This document shows, in pieces, positions 17,537 through 26,227 of a DNA stretch of 41,554 bases. Under the pieces are notes generated by a model. The model made no database searches. It was not told the origin of the DNA and saw nothing but the letters and a program-made list of their open reading frames with translations. Numbering within the stretch: position 1 is the stretch's first letter; each line of letters opens with the position of its first letter. A program made the position numbers and the translations under genes. The stretch is from JAJXXT01 sp963764465 (GTDB lineage Bacteria; Pseudomonadota; Alphaproteobacteria; Acetobacterales; Acetobacteraceae): assembly GCA_963764465.1 (NCBI GenBank), contig CAVXSO010000005.1, positions 1 through 41,554 of the forward strand, written 5' to 3'.

Positions 17537-17548
17537 AAGGACGTCCTT
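17537..17548. promoter_or_regulatory. Perfect 12-bp palindrome just upstream of gntR
   Basis: AAGGACGTCCTT is its own reverse complement and sits five bases before the gntR start (17531). On the gntR strand its first half, AAGGAC, is also the only ribosome-site-like sequence, so folding could hide it. Either an operator or a translational element is possible; neither is shown. Confidence 0.35.
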
Positions 17549-17588
17549 GCTTATGTCAGGCACCGCTGGCGGCACTTTATGGCGCCAT

Positions 17589-17601
17589 TTGATAATGTCA
17601 A
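17589..17601. promoter_or_regulatory. Candidate GntR operator, inverted repeat TTGATAATGTCAA
   Basis: A 13-bp inverted repeat with half-sites TTGAYA and TRTCAA around one central base, in the gap between the divergent gntR (17531) and aldo/keto reductase (17775) genes. The reverse strand, TTGACATTATCAA, matches CTGACAATATCAA at 27434-27446 at 11 of 13 positions. That second site lies upstream of the paralogous gntR. An extra half-site (CTGACA, reverse strand) occurs at about 17554-17559. Confidence 0.5.
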
Positions 17602-17649
17602 TGTTTATGTCTTGCCATCCCATAGGCGTTAGAAGCCACTTGGAATTGA

Positions 17650-17682
17650 CACCATGATGTGATCATGAATCCCACCATGATG
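17650..17682. repeat. Short direct repeat CACCATGATG upstream of the aldo/keto reductase
   Basis: CACCATGATG occurs at 17650-17659 and again at 17673-17682, 23 bases apart start to start, with TGATCA between them. This is about two helical turns, so it could be a regulator site. It may equally be chance. Confidence 0.25.
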
Positions 17683-17774
17683 GCGCTTCCGGGCTCTGCG
17701 ATCGGATTATCAACCCTTCCCCGCGTCTGGATCGCCGGCGTGGTCATCGCCGGGCGGATCGGCTGGTGACCCCC

Positions 17775-18779
17775 ATGCCGGCTGACATGGAACATCGCCG
17801 CCTCGGGCGGAGCGGCCTGTCGGTCAGCGTCCTCGGCCTCGGCGCGGCTCCGCTTGGCGGCATGTACCGGCGCTCGTCGGATGCCGATGCCGCCGAAACC
17901 GTCCGCGCCGCGCTCGATGCCGGCATCACCCTCTTCGACGTCGCGCCGCATTACGGGCAGGGCCTGGCGGAACGCCGGCTCGGCCACGGTCTCGCTCAGG
18001 CGCCCGCCGGCGGGTATGCCGTGAGCACCAAGGTGGGCCGGCTGCTGCAACCGACAGCGTCGCCCCCACCCTCGGCGATGTGGCCGGAAGCGTTGCCATT
18101 CGCGACAGTCTATGACGTCAGCCGTGCCGGCATCCTGCGTTCGCTGAGCGACAGCCGGGCGCGGGTCGGCCGCGGGTCGTTTGAGATTCTTCTGCTGCAC
18201 GACCCGGATCGCTATGCCGAGGATGCCGGTACGCTGCGCCACCTGATCGCCGAGGCGTACCGCACCCTCGCTGAGCTTCGCCGGGCCGGCGAGGTGCGGG
18301 CGATCGGCCTCGGTGTCAACACGCCGGAGGTCTGCCGCATGGCACTCGACCTCGGGGAGTGGGATTGCTTCCTCCTTGCCGGCAGCTATTCGGTGCTGCG
18401 GCAGAACGATGACGGCATCCTCGCCCGCTGCCACCGCCTCGGCGTGTCCGTCTTCATCGGCGGGCCCTACATGTCCGGCGCGCTTGCCGGCGGCGATACC
18501 TGGCGCTACCGACCCGTGCCGGAGGACATCGCGGCCGATATCTCACGCCTGCGCGCGCTTTGCGCCGCGCACGACGTTCCGCTGCCGGCCGCCGCGCTGC
18601 AGTTCCCGCTGCTGCACCCTGCCGTCGCCGCGGTTTTGACGGGCATGCGCTCGGCCGCCGAGGTACGGCAGAATGTTGACTTCCTTCGCCGCCCGATCCC
18701 GCCAGCGTTCTGGGAGGCTTTGTCACGCGCGGGTTTCGCGCCGGACGCAGAAATCCCCCCCTCCCCGGCTGCCGCATGA
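17775..18779 (+). CDS. Aldo/keto reductase, L-fucose / D-threo-aldose 1-dehydrogenase type
   Basis: A 334-residue TIM-barrel NAD(P)H-dependent oxidoreductase. From MPADMEHRRLGRSGLSVS the catalytic tetrad is visible as D55 and Y60 (FDVAPHYGQG), K86 (STKVGR) and H142 (LLHDPD). The subfamily pattern (LGLGAAPLGGMYR at the start, YDVSRAGILRSLSDSRAR, LGVNTPEVC) fits D-threo-aldose or L-fucose dehydrogenases, which oxidise a pyranose at C1 to its lactone. The next gene overlaps by ATGA and encodes a matching sugar lactonase, which supports that direction. Start choice: ATG 17775 is taken; GTG 17766 and ATG 17787 are alternatives. It is divergent from gntR and probably under its control. Confidence 0.88.
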   Translation: MPADMEHRRLGRSGLSVSVLGLGAAPLGGMYRRSSDADAAETVRAALDAGITLFDVAPHYGQGLAERRLGHGLAQAPAGGYAVSTKVGRLLQPTASPPPSAMWPEALPFATVYDVSRAGILRSLSDSRARVGRGSFEILLLHDPDRYAEDAGTLRHLIAEAYRTLAELRRAGEVRAIGLGVNTPEVCRMALDLGEWDCFLLAGSYSVLRQNDDGILARCHRLGVSVFIGGPYMSGALAGGDTWRYRPVPEDIAADISRLRALCAAHDVPLPAAALQFPLLHPAVAAVLTGMRSAAEVRQNVDFLRRPIPPAFWEALSRAGFAPDAEIPPSPAAA

Positions 18780-19600
18780 TGCTCGACGCCCACCAGCATT
18801 TCTGGCGCCTTGCGCGCGGCGATTACCGCTTTCCTGCGGCGGATGATGCCGTGCTCTACCACGATTTCATGCCCGAAGACCTGCGCCCGACCCTGGACAC
18901 GCTCGGCATCGAACGCACCGTGCTGGTGCAGGCCACGGACACGATCGACGAAAGCCGCTTCCTGCTGGATCTCGCGTCCCGCACGCCGTTTGTCGCCGGT
19001 GTCGTCGGCTGGTGGGACGCCGCGACTCCTCGGCTGCTGGAGAAGCTGCTCGCCGCGCCGCACGCCGATTTGCTTGTCGGTGTGCGCCCGATGCTGCAGC
19101 GTTTCAGCGATGTCGCGTGGCTGGTACAGCCCGGCACGCTGCGCCATTTGCGGCGCCTGGCCGCCCACAATCTGGTGCTGGACGCGCTGGTGGACACGCG
19201 GCATCTGCCCACGTTGCGCATGCTCTGCACCCGTCTGCCGGAGCTAAAGGTGGTTATCGATCACATGGCCAAGCCCTGGCGCCTCCCCGAGCGCTACGAT
19301 GTCTGGGACGCGGAGATGGAACGCCTCGGGGCGCAGCCGAATTGCTGGGTCAAGCTTTCCGGCTTCCCGTTTGGCGAGCCGGGCGGCGGCCTGGGACCGA
19401 CCTTGGAACAACTCATCGCGCGGCTGCGGCGGTGGTTTCCACTGGAACGACTGGTCTGGGGCAGTGACTGGCCGGTGGTTCGGCGCGAGGGTGGATATGC
19501 TTTGGCATTGCAGGCGGTGCGCGCTCGATTCACTGATGCGGAGGCGACGTTGGTCATGTCCGACAATGGAGCCCAGCTCTACGGCCTCTCACGCAGGTGA
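18776..19600 (+). CDS. Amidohydrolase-family sugar lactonase (L-fuconolactonase / rhamnonolactonase-like)
   Basis: A 274-residue amidohydrolase-2 family enzyme that likely hydrolyses the sugar lactone made by the upstream dehydrogenase to the free aldonic acid. The metal site is visible as H6-x-H8 (DAHQHFW), H163 (VVIDHMAKP) and D231 (VWGSDWPV). K194 in the WVKLSG strand is also conserved. These features match L-fucono-1,5-lactonase and L-rhamnono-gamma-lactonase. Its ATG overlaps the aldo/keto reductase stop (ATGA), so the two are translationally coupled. The length is normal. Whether the sugar is fucose, rhamnose, galactose or arabinose type cannot be read from sequence. Confidence 0.88.
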   Translation: MMLDAHQHFWRLARGDYRFPAADDAVLYHDFMPEDLRPTLDTLGIERTVLVQATDTIDESRFLLDLASRTPFVAGVVGWWDAATPRLLEKLLAAPHADLLVGVRPMLQRFSDVAWLVQPGTLRHLRRLAAHNLVLDALVDTRHLPTLRMLCTRLPELKVVIDHMAKPWRLPERYDVWDAEMERLGAQPNCWVKLSGFPFGEPGGGLGPTLEQLIARLRRWFPLERLVWGSDWPVVRREGGYALALQAVRARFTDAEATLVMSDNGAQLYGLSRR

Positions 19601-19652
19601 GCGGCCGGGGAATTGGGCCGCCGTCCCCATAACAAGATGATCGGACTCCGCA

Positions 19653-20001
19653 ATGAATGAACTTCATCCGGCACGGCGAATCGGCGCGGTCGTCTGCCTG
19701 CGTCCTGATGCGGTCGAGGCCTATTGCCGGCTGCATGCGAACCCCTGGCCCGAGGTCATCGCGGCCAACCGGCAGGCGGGACTGACCAACTATTCCATCT
19801 TCCTGTTACGCGAAAAGAACTTGCTGTTCTCGTATCGCGAGTATCGTGGCGAGGACCGGGCAGTCGATGCGAGCCGCCTCGCGGCAAATCCGGCGGTTCA
19901 GGAGTGGTGGCGGATCTGCAGGCCCATGCAGACTCCCATCATGGCGACGGGCGGGATGCGCCGGTGGGTGGACATGGAGTCGAGTCTTCTTTCAGCCCTA
20001 G
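19653..20001 (+). CDS. rhaM: L-rhamnose mutarotase (RhaM family), one frameshift near its end
   Basis: A small dimeric sugar mutarotase that interconverts anomers of L-rhamnose or a related deoxysugar before oxidation at C1. From ATG 19653: RIGAVVCLRPDAVEAYCRLH, ANPWPEVIAANRQAGLTNYS, IFLLREKNLLFSYREYRGED, VQEWWRICRPMQTPI and RRWVDMES are all standard RhaM segments. After VDMES the frame as written runs on, but dropping one base near 19980 gives VFFQP and a TAG at 19999-20001, the normal family length of about 115 residues. The indel makes an apparent fusion with the next gene that I do not believe. The ribosome site is weak. It fits the AKR-lactonase operon by function. Confidence 0.85.
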
Positions 20002-20145
20002 AACCGCAACATTCGGCGCCTCTCCGATGGAATAACGCCTTGTCAACATCCCGCTGCGGCCGTGACGGTGCTGACCAGTGCCCTTCGCGCTTGACCTATG
20101 TCGGCTACCGGATGAACGTTTGCGACGGCCAAGGAAGGAAACGCG

Positions 20146-20957
20146 ATGCCGGCGCTCACCCACGAACAGAAACGTTCTACGACGCCGAGGGCTTTCTCGC
20201 GCCGCTGCGCGCCATCCCCGAGGCCGAGGCTGGGGCGCTGCGTGCGCGTCTCGAGGCGTTCGAGCAGGAGCGGCCTGATCTCACGCCGCTGCTGAAGAAC
20301 AAGGCGCACCTGCTCTTCACTTGGCTCGACGCGCTGATCCGCGCACCGGGTATCCTGGATGCGGTGGAATCACTGCTCGGGCCCGACATCCTCTGCTGGG
20401 GCAGCAGTTTCTTCATCAAGAATCCGCGTGACGGCGCCTATGTCTCCTGGCACCAGGACAGCACGTACTGGGGGCTTGAGCCGCCAGACATCGTGACCGC
20501 CTGGGTAGCGATATCGGAATCGGTACCCGCCAACGGCGCCATGCGGGTGATCGCTCGGACACACAAGCTGGACCAAATCGTGCATCGTGACACATTCGCT
20601 TCCGGCAATCTGCTCTCGCGCGGCCAGGAAATCGCGGTCGACGTGAATGAGGCCGATGCCGTCACGTTGACGCTCTCCCCCGGGGAGATGTCGCTGCACC
20701 ATGTCCGCCTGGTGCATGGCTCCGAACCCAACCCCTCGGACCGACGCCGCATCGGCTTTGCCATCCGCTACCTTCCCACGCGTGTCCGCCAAGTCGCCGG
20801 CACAGCGGACAGCGCGACGCTCGTGCGTGGCGAGGACCGCTATGGGCATTTCCGACTGGAGACCGCGCCCGCCGCGGACCTGGACGCCGCGGCGCTGGCG
20901 CATCACGCGGTCATGACGGGGGCGGCGCGCGATATCCTGATGCGCCGGACCAGCTAA
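20146..20957 (+). CDS. PhyH family (phytanoyl-CoA dioxygenase-like) Fe(II)/2-oxoglutarate oxygenase, frameshift near start
   Basis: A putative non-haem iron oxygenase that would use 2-oxoglutarate and O2 to hydroxylate or oxidise a small molecule. The iron site is visible as SWHQDSTYWG (His-x-Asp) and, further on, LVHGSEPN (second His). FIKNPRDGAYVSWHQD and AWVAISESVPANGAMRVI are typical of PhyH proteins. The true start is probably ATG 20146 (MPALTHEQK), with the strong site GGAAGGAAACGCG in front. A single missing base near 20167-20177 then leads into FYDAEGFLAPLRAIPEAEA. Without that correction the frame joins the mutarotase upstream. The stop is five bases before the dehydratase start. Its substrate in this sugar operon is unknown. 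Confidence 0.85.
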
Positions 20958-20962
20958 GCCGC

Positions 20963-22084
20963 ATGCCGGCCATCGAGCGGATCGAGCTCTGGATGGTCGA
21001 CCTGCCGCCGGCAACGGTGCGGCAGGATGCCATCCAATCCTTCGTCTCGCAGGAGACGCCGATCCTGCGCGTGACCGACAGCGACGGCGCGCAGGGCACC
21101 GGCTACAGCTACACGATCGGCACCGGCGGACGCGCTGTGATGTCGCTGCTCCGCGACCATCTCGCGCCGCGCCTGCTCGGCCGCGATCCGGCGATGGTGG
21201 AAGCCATCTGGCGCGACCTGCTGTTCACGACGCATGCGACGGCGGTGGGGGCGATCACCTCGCTGGCGCTGGCGGCGGTGGACACGGCGTTGTGGGATTT
21301 GCGCTGCGTGCGCGCGGGCGTACCACTGGCACGGCTCGCCGGCGGGGCGCAGGCCGAGGTTCCGGTCTACACGACGGAGGGCGGCTGGCTACAGCTGGAG
21401 ACGACTGCCCTGGTCGAGGATGCGTTGCGCGCCAAGGCGGCGGGATTCGGCGGCTGCAAGATCAAGGTCGGCCGCGCGCCGTACGAGGACGTCGCTCGCC
21501 TTACCGCCGTACGCGCGGCGGTCGGACCCGAGTTCGAGATCATGACGGATGCGAACCAGGCCTTCCGCCTCGACGAGGCGCTGCGCCGCGCGCACAGCTA
21601 CGAAGGGCTCGACCTCGCCTGGCTGGAGGAGCCGCTGCCGGCAGACGACGTCGCCGGTCACGCGCGGCTGACGCAAGCGACCACCGTGCCTGTCGCCATT
21701 GGCGAGTTGCTCTACGGGCTCGGTCATTTCCGCGACTATGTGGCGGCGGGTGCCTGCAGCGTGGTGCAAGCGGATGTAGCGCGCATCGGTGGCATCACGC
21801 CCTGGCTGAAGGCGGCCCACCTCGCGGAGGCGCATAACCTTGCCATCAGCCCGCACTTCCTCATGGAATTGCATGTGAGCCTTGCTGCCGCAGTGCCCAA
21901 CGGGCGCTGGGTGGAACACATCCCCCAACTCGACGCAATCACCTCGTCACGGCTCAACATCCACAATGGGCGCGCCATTCCGCCGGCAATGCCAGGTCTC
22001 GGCATCGCCTGGGACTGGGACGCGATCGAACGCCGCTGCGTTGAAGGGACAAAGCACAGCTTCTCCCGAGCCCGCATCGGTTAG
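20963..22084 (+). CDS. Acid-sugar dehydratase, mandelate-racemase subgroup of enolase superfamily
   Basis: A 373-residue enzyme expected to dehydrate an aldonic or aldaric acid to a 2-keto-3-deoxy acid. It has the full mandelate-racemase set: K166-x-K168 (CKIKVG), D196-x-N198 (TDANQAF), E222 (AWLEEP), E248 (IGELL), and the Asp-His pair D271 (VQADVARIGG) and H298 (SPHFLMELH). TTEGGWLQ in the capping loop region resembles sugar-acid dehydratases. It begins five bases after the PhyH gene and closes the plus-strand operon, so it probably acts on the acid released by the lactonase. It ends with TAG overlapping the convergent permease stop by four bases, leaving no room for a terminator. Confidence 0.92.
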   Translation: MPAIERIELWMVDLPPATVRQDAIQSFVSQETPILRVTDSDGAQGTGYSYTIGTGGRAVMSLLRDHLAPRLLGRDPAMVEAIWRDLLFTTHATAVGAITSLALAAVDTALWDLRCVRAGVPLARLAGGAQAEVPVYTTEGGWLQLETTALVEDALRAKAAGFGGCKIKVGRAPYEDVARLTAVRAAVGPEFEIMTDANQAFRLDEALRRAHSYEGLDLAWLEEPLPADDVAGHARLTQATTVPVAIGELLYGLGHFRDYVAAGACSVVQADVARIGGITPWLKAAHLAEAHNLAISPHFLMELHVSLAAAVPNGRWVEHIPQLDAITSSRLNIHNGRAIPPAMPGLGIAWDWDAIERRCVEGTKHSFSRARIG

Positions 22085-22944
22085 CCCTTGACGGCGCCCG
22101 CGGTCAGGCCGCTGACCATCGTCCGCTGCACGGCGGCAAAGAGCAGCATCACCGGCAGCATGCTCAGTACGCCGCCCGCCGCAAGCACCCCCCAAGGTAG
22201 CTGGAACTCGCCCACCATGAGTTGCAGCCCGACAGGCCAGGTTCGCGCGCCGTCGCTTGTCGTCAGGATCAGCGCGAACAGGAACTCGTTCCACGCCGCG
22301 ATGGCAACGAACACGCCGGCTGCCGCGAGCCCATTGCGGATCAGCGGCAGCACGATGCGCAGCATGGCGCCGGCACGCGTGCACCCATCGATGCGCGCCG
22401 CGTCCTCAAGGTCGCGCGGCACGGCATCGAGGAATCCTTTGAGCAGCCATATGAAGATCGGCAGCAGGAAGCTGGTGTAGGCGAGTGCCAGCCCGAGCCG
22501 CGTATCCAGGAGGCCGACGGTACGCAGCACGATGAACAGCGGTATCACCACCAGCACAGCGGGAAACATCCGCACCGACAGGAAGCCGAGCAGCAGCGAT
22601 TGCCGGCCACGGAACGAAAGCCGAGATAGTGCGTAGGAGGCCGGCACGCCGACGCCAAGGCAGAGGACCAGCGTGTACAACGTCGTAACGGCGCTGTTCA
22701 GGATCAGACGCGGAAAGCCGGACTCCTCCCAGATCGCCACGAAATTGGCGAAGGTGACGTGATGCGGGATGTATTCGATCCCGGCACGCACGATGTCGTC
22801 CTCGGGCTTCAGCGAGGTCAGCACCAGCCACAGGATCGGGCCAAGCGAGAACACCGTGAGCACGCCCAGCACGCCATAGGCAAGAAGATCGCCAAGCCTC
22901 CGCCCGGCACTGCGCGTGCTGGCGCGGGCCCTCGCCCGCGTCAC
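22081..22944 (-). CDS. Carbohydrate ABC transporter permease (MalG/CUT1 type)
   Basis: A 287-residue inner-membrane permease of the second CUT1 sugar importer. Membrane segments include LLAYGVLGVLTVFSLGPILW near the N-terminus, and the EAA docking loop is DAARIDGCTRAGAMLRIVLP. The GTG start (22944) overlaps the upstream malF stop as GTGA, so the pair is translationally coupled. The sequence is only distantly like the MalG-type protein at 12258, so the two transporters are not a recent duplication. It is the last gene of the minus-strand operon that starts at 27373. No ATPase gene follows. Confidence 0.93.
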   Translation of the reverse strand: MTRARARASTRSAGRRLGDLLAYGVLGVLTVFSLGPILWLVLTSLKPEDDIVRAGIEYIPHHVTFANFVAIWEESGFPRLILNSAVTTLYTLVLCLGVGVPASYALSRLSFRGRQSLLLGFLSVRMFPAVLVVIPLFIVLRTVGLLDTRLGLALAYTSFLLPIFIWLLKGFLDAVPRDLEDAARIDGCTRAGAMLRIVLPLIRNGLAAAGVFVAIAAWNEFLFALILTTSDGARTWPVGLQLMVGEFQLPWGVLAAGGVLSMLPVMLLFAAVQRTMVSGLTAGAVKG

Positions 22945-23834
22945 GCCTCACTCTCCGTAGCACGAACCAGGCGCACATAAATCGCGGCGAAGACCCCAAC
23001 GAGCAGGAACAGCACCACCGCCAGCGCGCTGGCATAGCCGAAATCGAACTCTTGGTAGGCCTTGGTAAAGGCGTAGAGCGACAGCACCTCGGTGGAGTAG
23101 GCCGGTCCACCATTGGTCAGAATCAGGATCATGTCCGGCGCGTTCACCAGCCCGATGACGCGCAGCACGATCGCCGCCGCCAGCACCACACGCAGCATCG
23201 GCAGGGTGACGTGGCGGAATCGCCGTGCCGGGCCCGCGCCATCCACCTTGGCGGCGTCGTAAAGCTCGTCGGGAATGCCCTTGAGCCCGGCCAGCAGCAG
23301 CAGCGCGAAGAATGGATAGCTGCGCCACACCTCCACCAGGATCGCCGCCCCCAGCGCCGTGGCCGGGTCCGCGAACCACGCCTTGTACTGCGCCAGAAGC
23401 CCCACCCTGACCAGCAGGTCGTTGATGACGCCAAGCCGAGAATCCAGCATCAGCGCCCACATGTTGCCGACGACGACCGATGGCAAAAACCACGGCAGAA
23501 GGATCGCCACTCCCATCCAGCGCGTGCCACGCAGGCCGCGGTCGAGTGCCAGCGCGGCCACCATGCCGAGCATGAGCTCGAGCAGCACCGCCGCCGCGAC
23601 CCAGATGAACGTGTTTACCAGCGCCAGTCGGAACACAGGGTCGCTCAGCATCGTCACGTAGTGACGCAGGCCCACGAATCCGGTGCCGAGATCGGGCCGG
23701 GTCAGCCGCATTTCCCGCACCGACAGCGCCATGCCCCAGAGCGTGGGATAAAGCACCACCGCGGCAACCAGCACCAAGCTTGGCACCAGCAGCATCAGCG
23801 GCCAGCCACGCCGCTCCGACAACTGCCTCAGCAT
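22941..23834 (-). CDS. Carbohydrate ABC transporter permease (MalF/CUT1 type)
   Basis: A 297-residue inner-membrane permease, partner of the MalG-type protein at 22081. The first helix, LMLLVPSLVLVAAVVLYPTL, is followed by GMALSVREMRL, and GFVGLRHYVTML is the usual start of the periplasmic loop. The EAA docking loop is DAAKVDGAGPARRFRHVTLP. ILTNGGPAYSTEVLSLYAF is a common CUT1 MalF signature. ATG 23834 lies 14 bases after the stop of the upstream enolase-type gene on the same strand, which places a catabolic enzyme inside the transporter operon. Confidence 0.93.
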   Translation of the reverse strand: MLRQLSERRGWPLMLLVPSLVLVAAVVLYPTLWGMALSVREMRLTRPDLGTGFVGLRHYVTMLSDPVFRLALVNTFIWVAAAVLLELMLGMVAALALDRGLRGTRWMGVAILLPWFLPSVVVGNMWALMLDSRLGVINDLLVRVGLLAQYKAWFADPATALGAAILVEVWRSYPFFALLLLAGLKGIPDELYDAAKVDGAGPARRFRHVTLPMLRVVLAAAIVLRVIGLVNAPDMILILTNGGPAYSTEVLSLYAFTKAYQEFDFGYASALAVVLFLLVGVFAAIYVRLVRATESEA

Positions 23835-23848
23835 CGCGCCGACGTCTT

Positions 23849-24955
23849 TCAGACGATGGCAAGCGCGGTGCGGGCGAGATGATCCCAGTCAGGATCAAGG
23901 CCCATCCCCGGCGTGTCCGGCACCGCGAGCATGCCGCCGACCACGGGCAGCTCGTTCATGCCGCGCAGCTCGCGAATCTGTTCCGGATTGATGACGAGTT
24001 GCTCGTAGTAGTCGTTGTTGGGAATCGCGGCACAGATCTGGGCATTGCCGTAGCCCATGCCGTGCACCTGGGCACGCATCCCGAAGCTCTCGGCGAGATG
24101 CGCGACCTTCATCGCCCCGGTGATGCCGCCCTTGAACATCGTGCTGGTGCGCATCATGTCGAGCGCCCCCGCCGCGATCCAGCTCGCCGCGTTCCAGTGG
24201 CAGCCATCGGGCGTCTCCGCCGCGAGCACGGGGATGTCGAGCGCATCGCAGAGCTTGCGGTAGCTTGGCAGGTCGAACTCGCGCATCGGCTCCTCGTACC
24301 AGCGAAAGCCGCATTCCTCGAGCACGCGGCCGAAGCGCAGCGCCGTCACATAGTCCCAGCCCGCCGAGCCATCGAACATCAAGTCCGCGTCCGGTCCCAC
24401 CCAGCGGCGCAGATTGCGACACAAGGCCGCGTCCTGCGTCGCATCCCCCCAGGCGTGCAGCTTGAACGCAGTGAAGCCTTCGTCACGGCACAGCTTGATG
24501 GCCCGCTCGTACTCCTCCATCGTGTTCCAGGTGACGGTCGAGGCGTAGACCGGTACGTTGGAATCGTAGCCGCCGAGCATGCGCCAAAGCGGCATGCCAG
24601 CGGCCCGCGCCTTGATGTCCCAGGCCAGCATGTCGATCGCGCCGAGCAGGCGGATGTGGATCTCCTCCAGTCGGTCGATCTCCCAGATCAGCTTCCACAG
24701 TCGTTCGGTGAGCGTCGGATCCTCGCCGATCAGCGCCTTGAGGCGCCGGCGCGTCAGGCTCGCGACGGTCTCCCCGTCGCCGAGCCGGATCGCGCCGGTG
24801 ATGCCGGCATCGGTGTCCATCCGCAGCACCGCGCTGCGGGGTGCCTCGCCCGGTGCGGTGCCGTCGCCCGAGCCTGGAACACCCTTGCGCCAGCGAAACG
24901 GATGCCGCGGATGCTCGTCGGCCACCACGTAGCAGCGAATGTCGGTGATGCGCAT
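23849..24955 (-). CDS. Enolase-superfamily dehydratase/racemase (MR_MLE), KxH type
   Basis: A 368-residue enolase-superfamily enzyme. Visible active-site positions are K165-x-H167 (FKLHAWG), D195 (MFDGSAGW, with Ser where many members have Asn), E221 (WYEEP), E247 (AAETP) and a candidate base H298 (QVHGMGYGN). The KxH motif and the tail NNDYYEQL group it with the enzyme at 15635, not with those at 20963 or 26228. It lies between the sugar-binding protein (24961) and the MalF permease, with gaps of only 5 and 14 bases, so it is transcribed with the transporter. Its substrate is probably the imported acid sugar, but nothing in the sequence names it. Confidence 0.9.
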   Translation of the reverse strand: MRITDIRCYVVADEHPRHPFRWRKGVPGSGDGTAPGEAPRSAVLRMDTDAGITGAIRLGDGETVASLTRRRLKALIGEDPTLTERLWKLIWEIDRLEEIHIRLLGAIDMLAWDIKARAAGMPLWRMLGGYDSNVPVYASTVTWNTMEEYERAIKLCRDEGFTAFKLHAWGDATQDAALCRNLRRWVGPDADLMFDGSAGWDYVTALRFGRVLEECGFRWYEEPMREFDLPSYRKLCDALDIPVLAAETPDGCHWNAASWIAAGALDMMRTSTMFKGGITGAMKVAHLAESFGMRAQVHGMGYGNAQICAAIPNNDYYEQLVINPEQIRELRGMNELPVVGGMLAVPDTPGMGLDPDWDHLARTALAIV

Positions 24956-24960
24956 GGCGC

Positions 24961-26199
24961 TCAGTGCACGGCGTGGTCGAGACCCTTGAGCATCACGTCC
25001 ACCGCCTGCGCCGGCGTCGCGCGGCCGACCAGCACGGACTGGAACGCGGGCAGCACCACCTGGGTCTGCCAGCCCGAGACGCCGGCGAAGTCGGCCGGCA
25101 GCGAGCCGAAGCCCAGCGTGTCGATCGCTGGCCTGTAGAGCGGGTTGCCGGTGATGCGCGGGTCCTTCGCCGCGGTCGAGGAAGCGGGGAAGTAGCCGGT
25201 CTGCTTGAGGAACGCGATCGCCGGATCGGCCTCACCCCAGAAGCTGATCCAGTCCCACGCTGCATCGGCGTGCTCGGACTTCATCAGCCCGTTATAGAGG
25301 TAGGAGAGCTGGGCGATGTGTCGCGCCGGCCCCTTCGGCACCACCATGGTCGCGAACTGCACGCCCGGCTTCAGTGCCTGGCTGATCTCCACGAAGGAGC
25401 CGGTATGGTGCCAGACCATCGCCGTCTGACCGGTGCGGAACGACTCCATGATCTGGCGGTAGCTGTCATGCGGCGCGCTCGGCGGGCAGACCTTGAGCTT
25501 GGTGTAGAGCCCGGCATACCAGTCGATCGCCTCGATCGATTTCGCGCGGTCCATTGCCGGCTTGCCGTCGCGCACGAAATCCACGCCGAAGGATTGCAGC
25601 ACCTCCAGCACGTAAATGTCGCCGCCATCGCCGCCGCGCATGCCGAAACCGTAACGATTCTTCTTGGGGTCGGTGAGCTTCTGCGCGACGGTCGCGAACT
25701 CCGCCCAGGTGGTGGGCGGTCCCGCAATTCCGGCCTCCTCGAACCAATCCTTGCGATAATAAACCCAATCCACGAAGGTGAAGGCCGGCACACCATAGAT
25801 CTTGCCGTCCTTGGAGATGCCGGGCCAGCAATTGGTCGGGAAGGTCGGCTTGAGCTTCCAGCCGTCGACGCGCGACGTGATGTCCACGAGCCCCTTCATC
25901 GCCAGCATGTCGTTGAGTTGCGAACTCGTGATCATCGTCGTGTCCGGCCGGCTGCCGGAGATCACGGCGGCGGAGAATTTCGCCATGAAATCGGCGTTGG
26001 GGATGTTCTCCTGGCGCACCGCGATGTCGGGATGCGCCTTGGCGAACAGGTCCATCACCTGCTTGAGCCCGGCGAACTCGCTCTGGCTCGTGAAATGGTG
26101 CCAGTATGTCACCGGCGTGGCCGCCCGCGCGACGGCAGGTGCCGCCAGCGTCGCGGCGCCAGCCATGACTCCGCGCCGCCCTATTGCCTTCCCCATCAT
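24961..26199 (-). CDS. Sugar ABC transporter substrate-binding protein (CUT1, SBP family 1)
   Basis: A 412-residue periplasmic binding protein for the second CUT1 importer. The first ATG of the ATGATG pair (26199) has GGGAGG six bases ahead. The leader IGRRGVMAGAATLAAPAVARA has twin arginines before a hydrophobic run, so Tat export is likely. The mature start ATPVTYWHHFTSQSEFAGLK and FAKAHPDIAVRQENIPNADF are typical of family 1, as are YYRKDWFEEAGIAGPPTTWA and FRTGQTAMVWHHTGSF. Unlike the binding protein at 14167, its frame is intact. A longer in-frame start upstream overlaps the next enolase gene and lacks a ribosome site. Confidence 0.94.
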   Translation of the reverse strand: MMGKAIGRRGVMAGAATLAAPAVARAATPVTYWHHFTSQSEFAGLKQVMDLFAKAHPDIAVRQENIPNADFMAKFSAAVISGSRPDTTMITSSQLNDMLAMKGLVDITSRVDGWKLKPTFPTNCWPGISKDGKIYGVPAFTFVDWVYYRKDWFEEAGIAGPPTTWAEFATVAQKLTDPKKNRYGFGMRGGDGGDIYVLEVLQSFGVDFVRDGKPAMDRAKSIEAIDWYAGLYTKLKVCPPSAPHDSYRQIMESFRTGQTAMVWHHTGSFVEISQALKPGVQFATMVVPKGPARHIAQLSYLYNGLMKSEHADAAWDWISFWGEADPAIAFLKQTGYFPASSTAAKDPRITGNPLYRPAIDTLGFGSLPADFAGVSGWQTQVVLPAFQSVLVGRATPAQAVDVMLKGLDHAVH

Positions 26200-26227
26200 T
26201 GTTTTCCTCCCGTTATGGTCGTTGCCG

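Noticed and set aside
19653..20957. A genuine RhaM-PhyH fusion protein
   Set aside because: Both halves regain normal ends, and the second a strong ribosome site, when one indel each is corrected.
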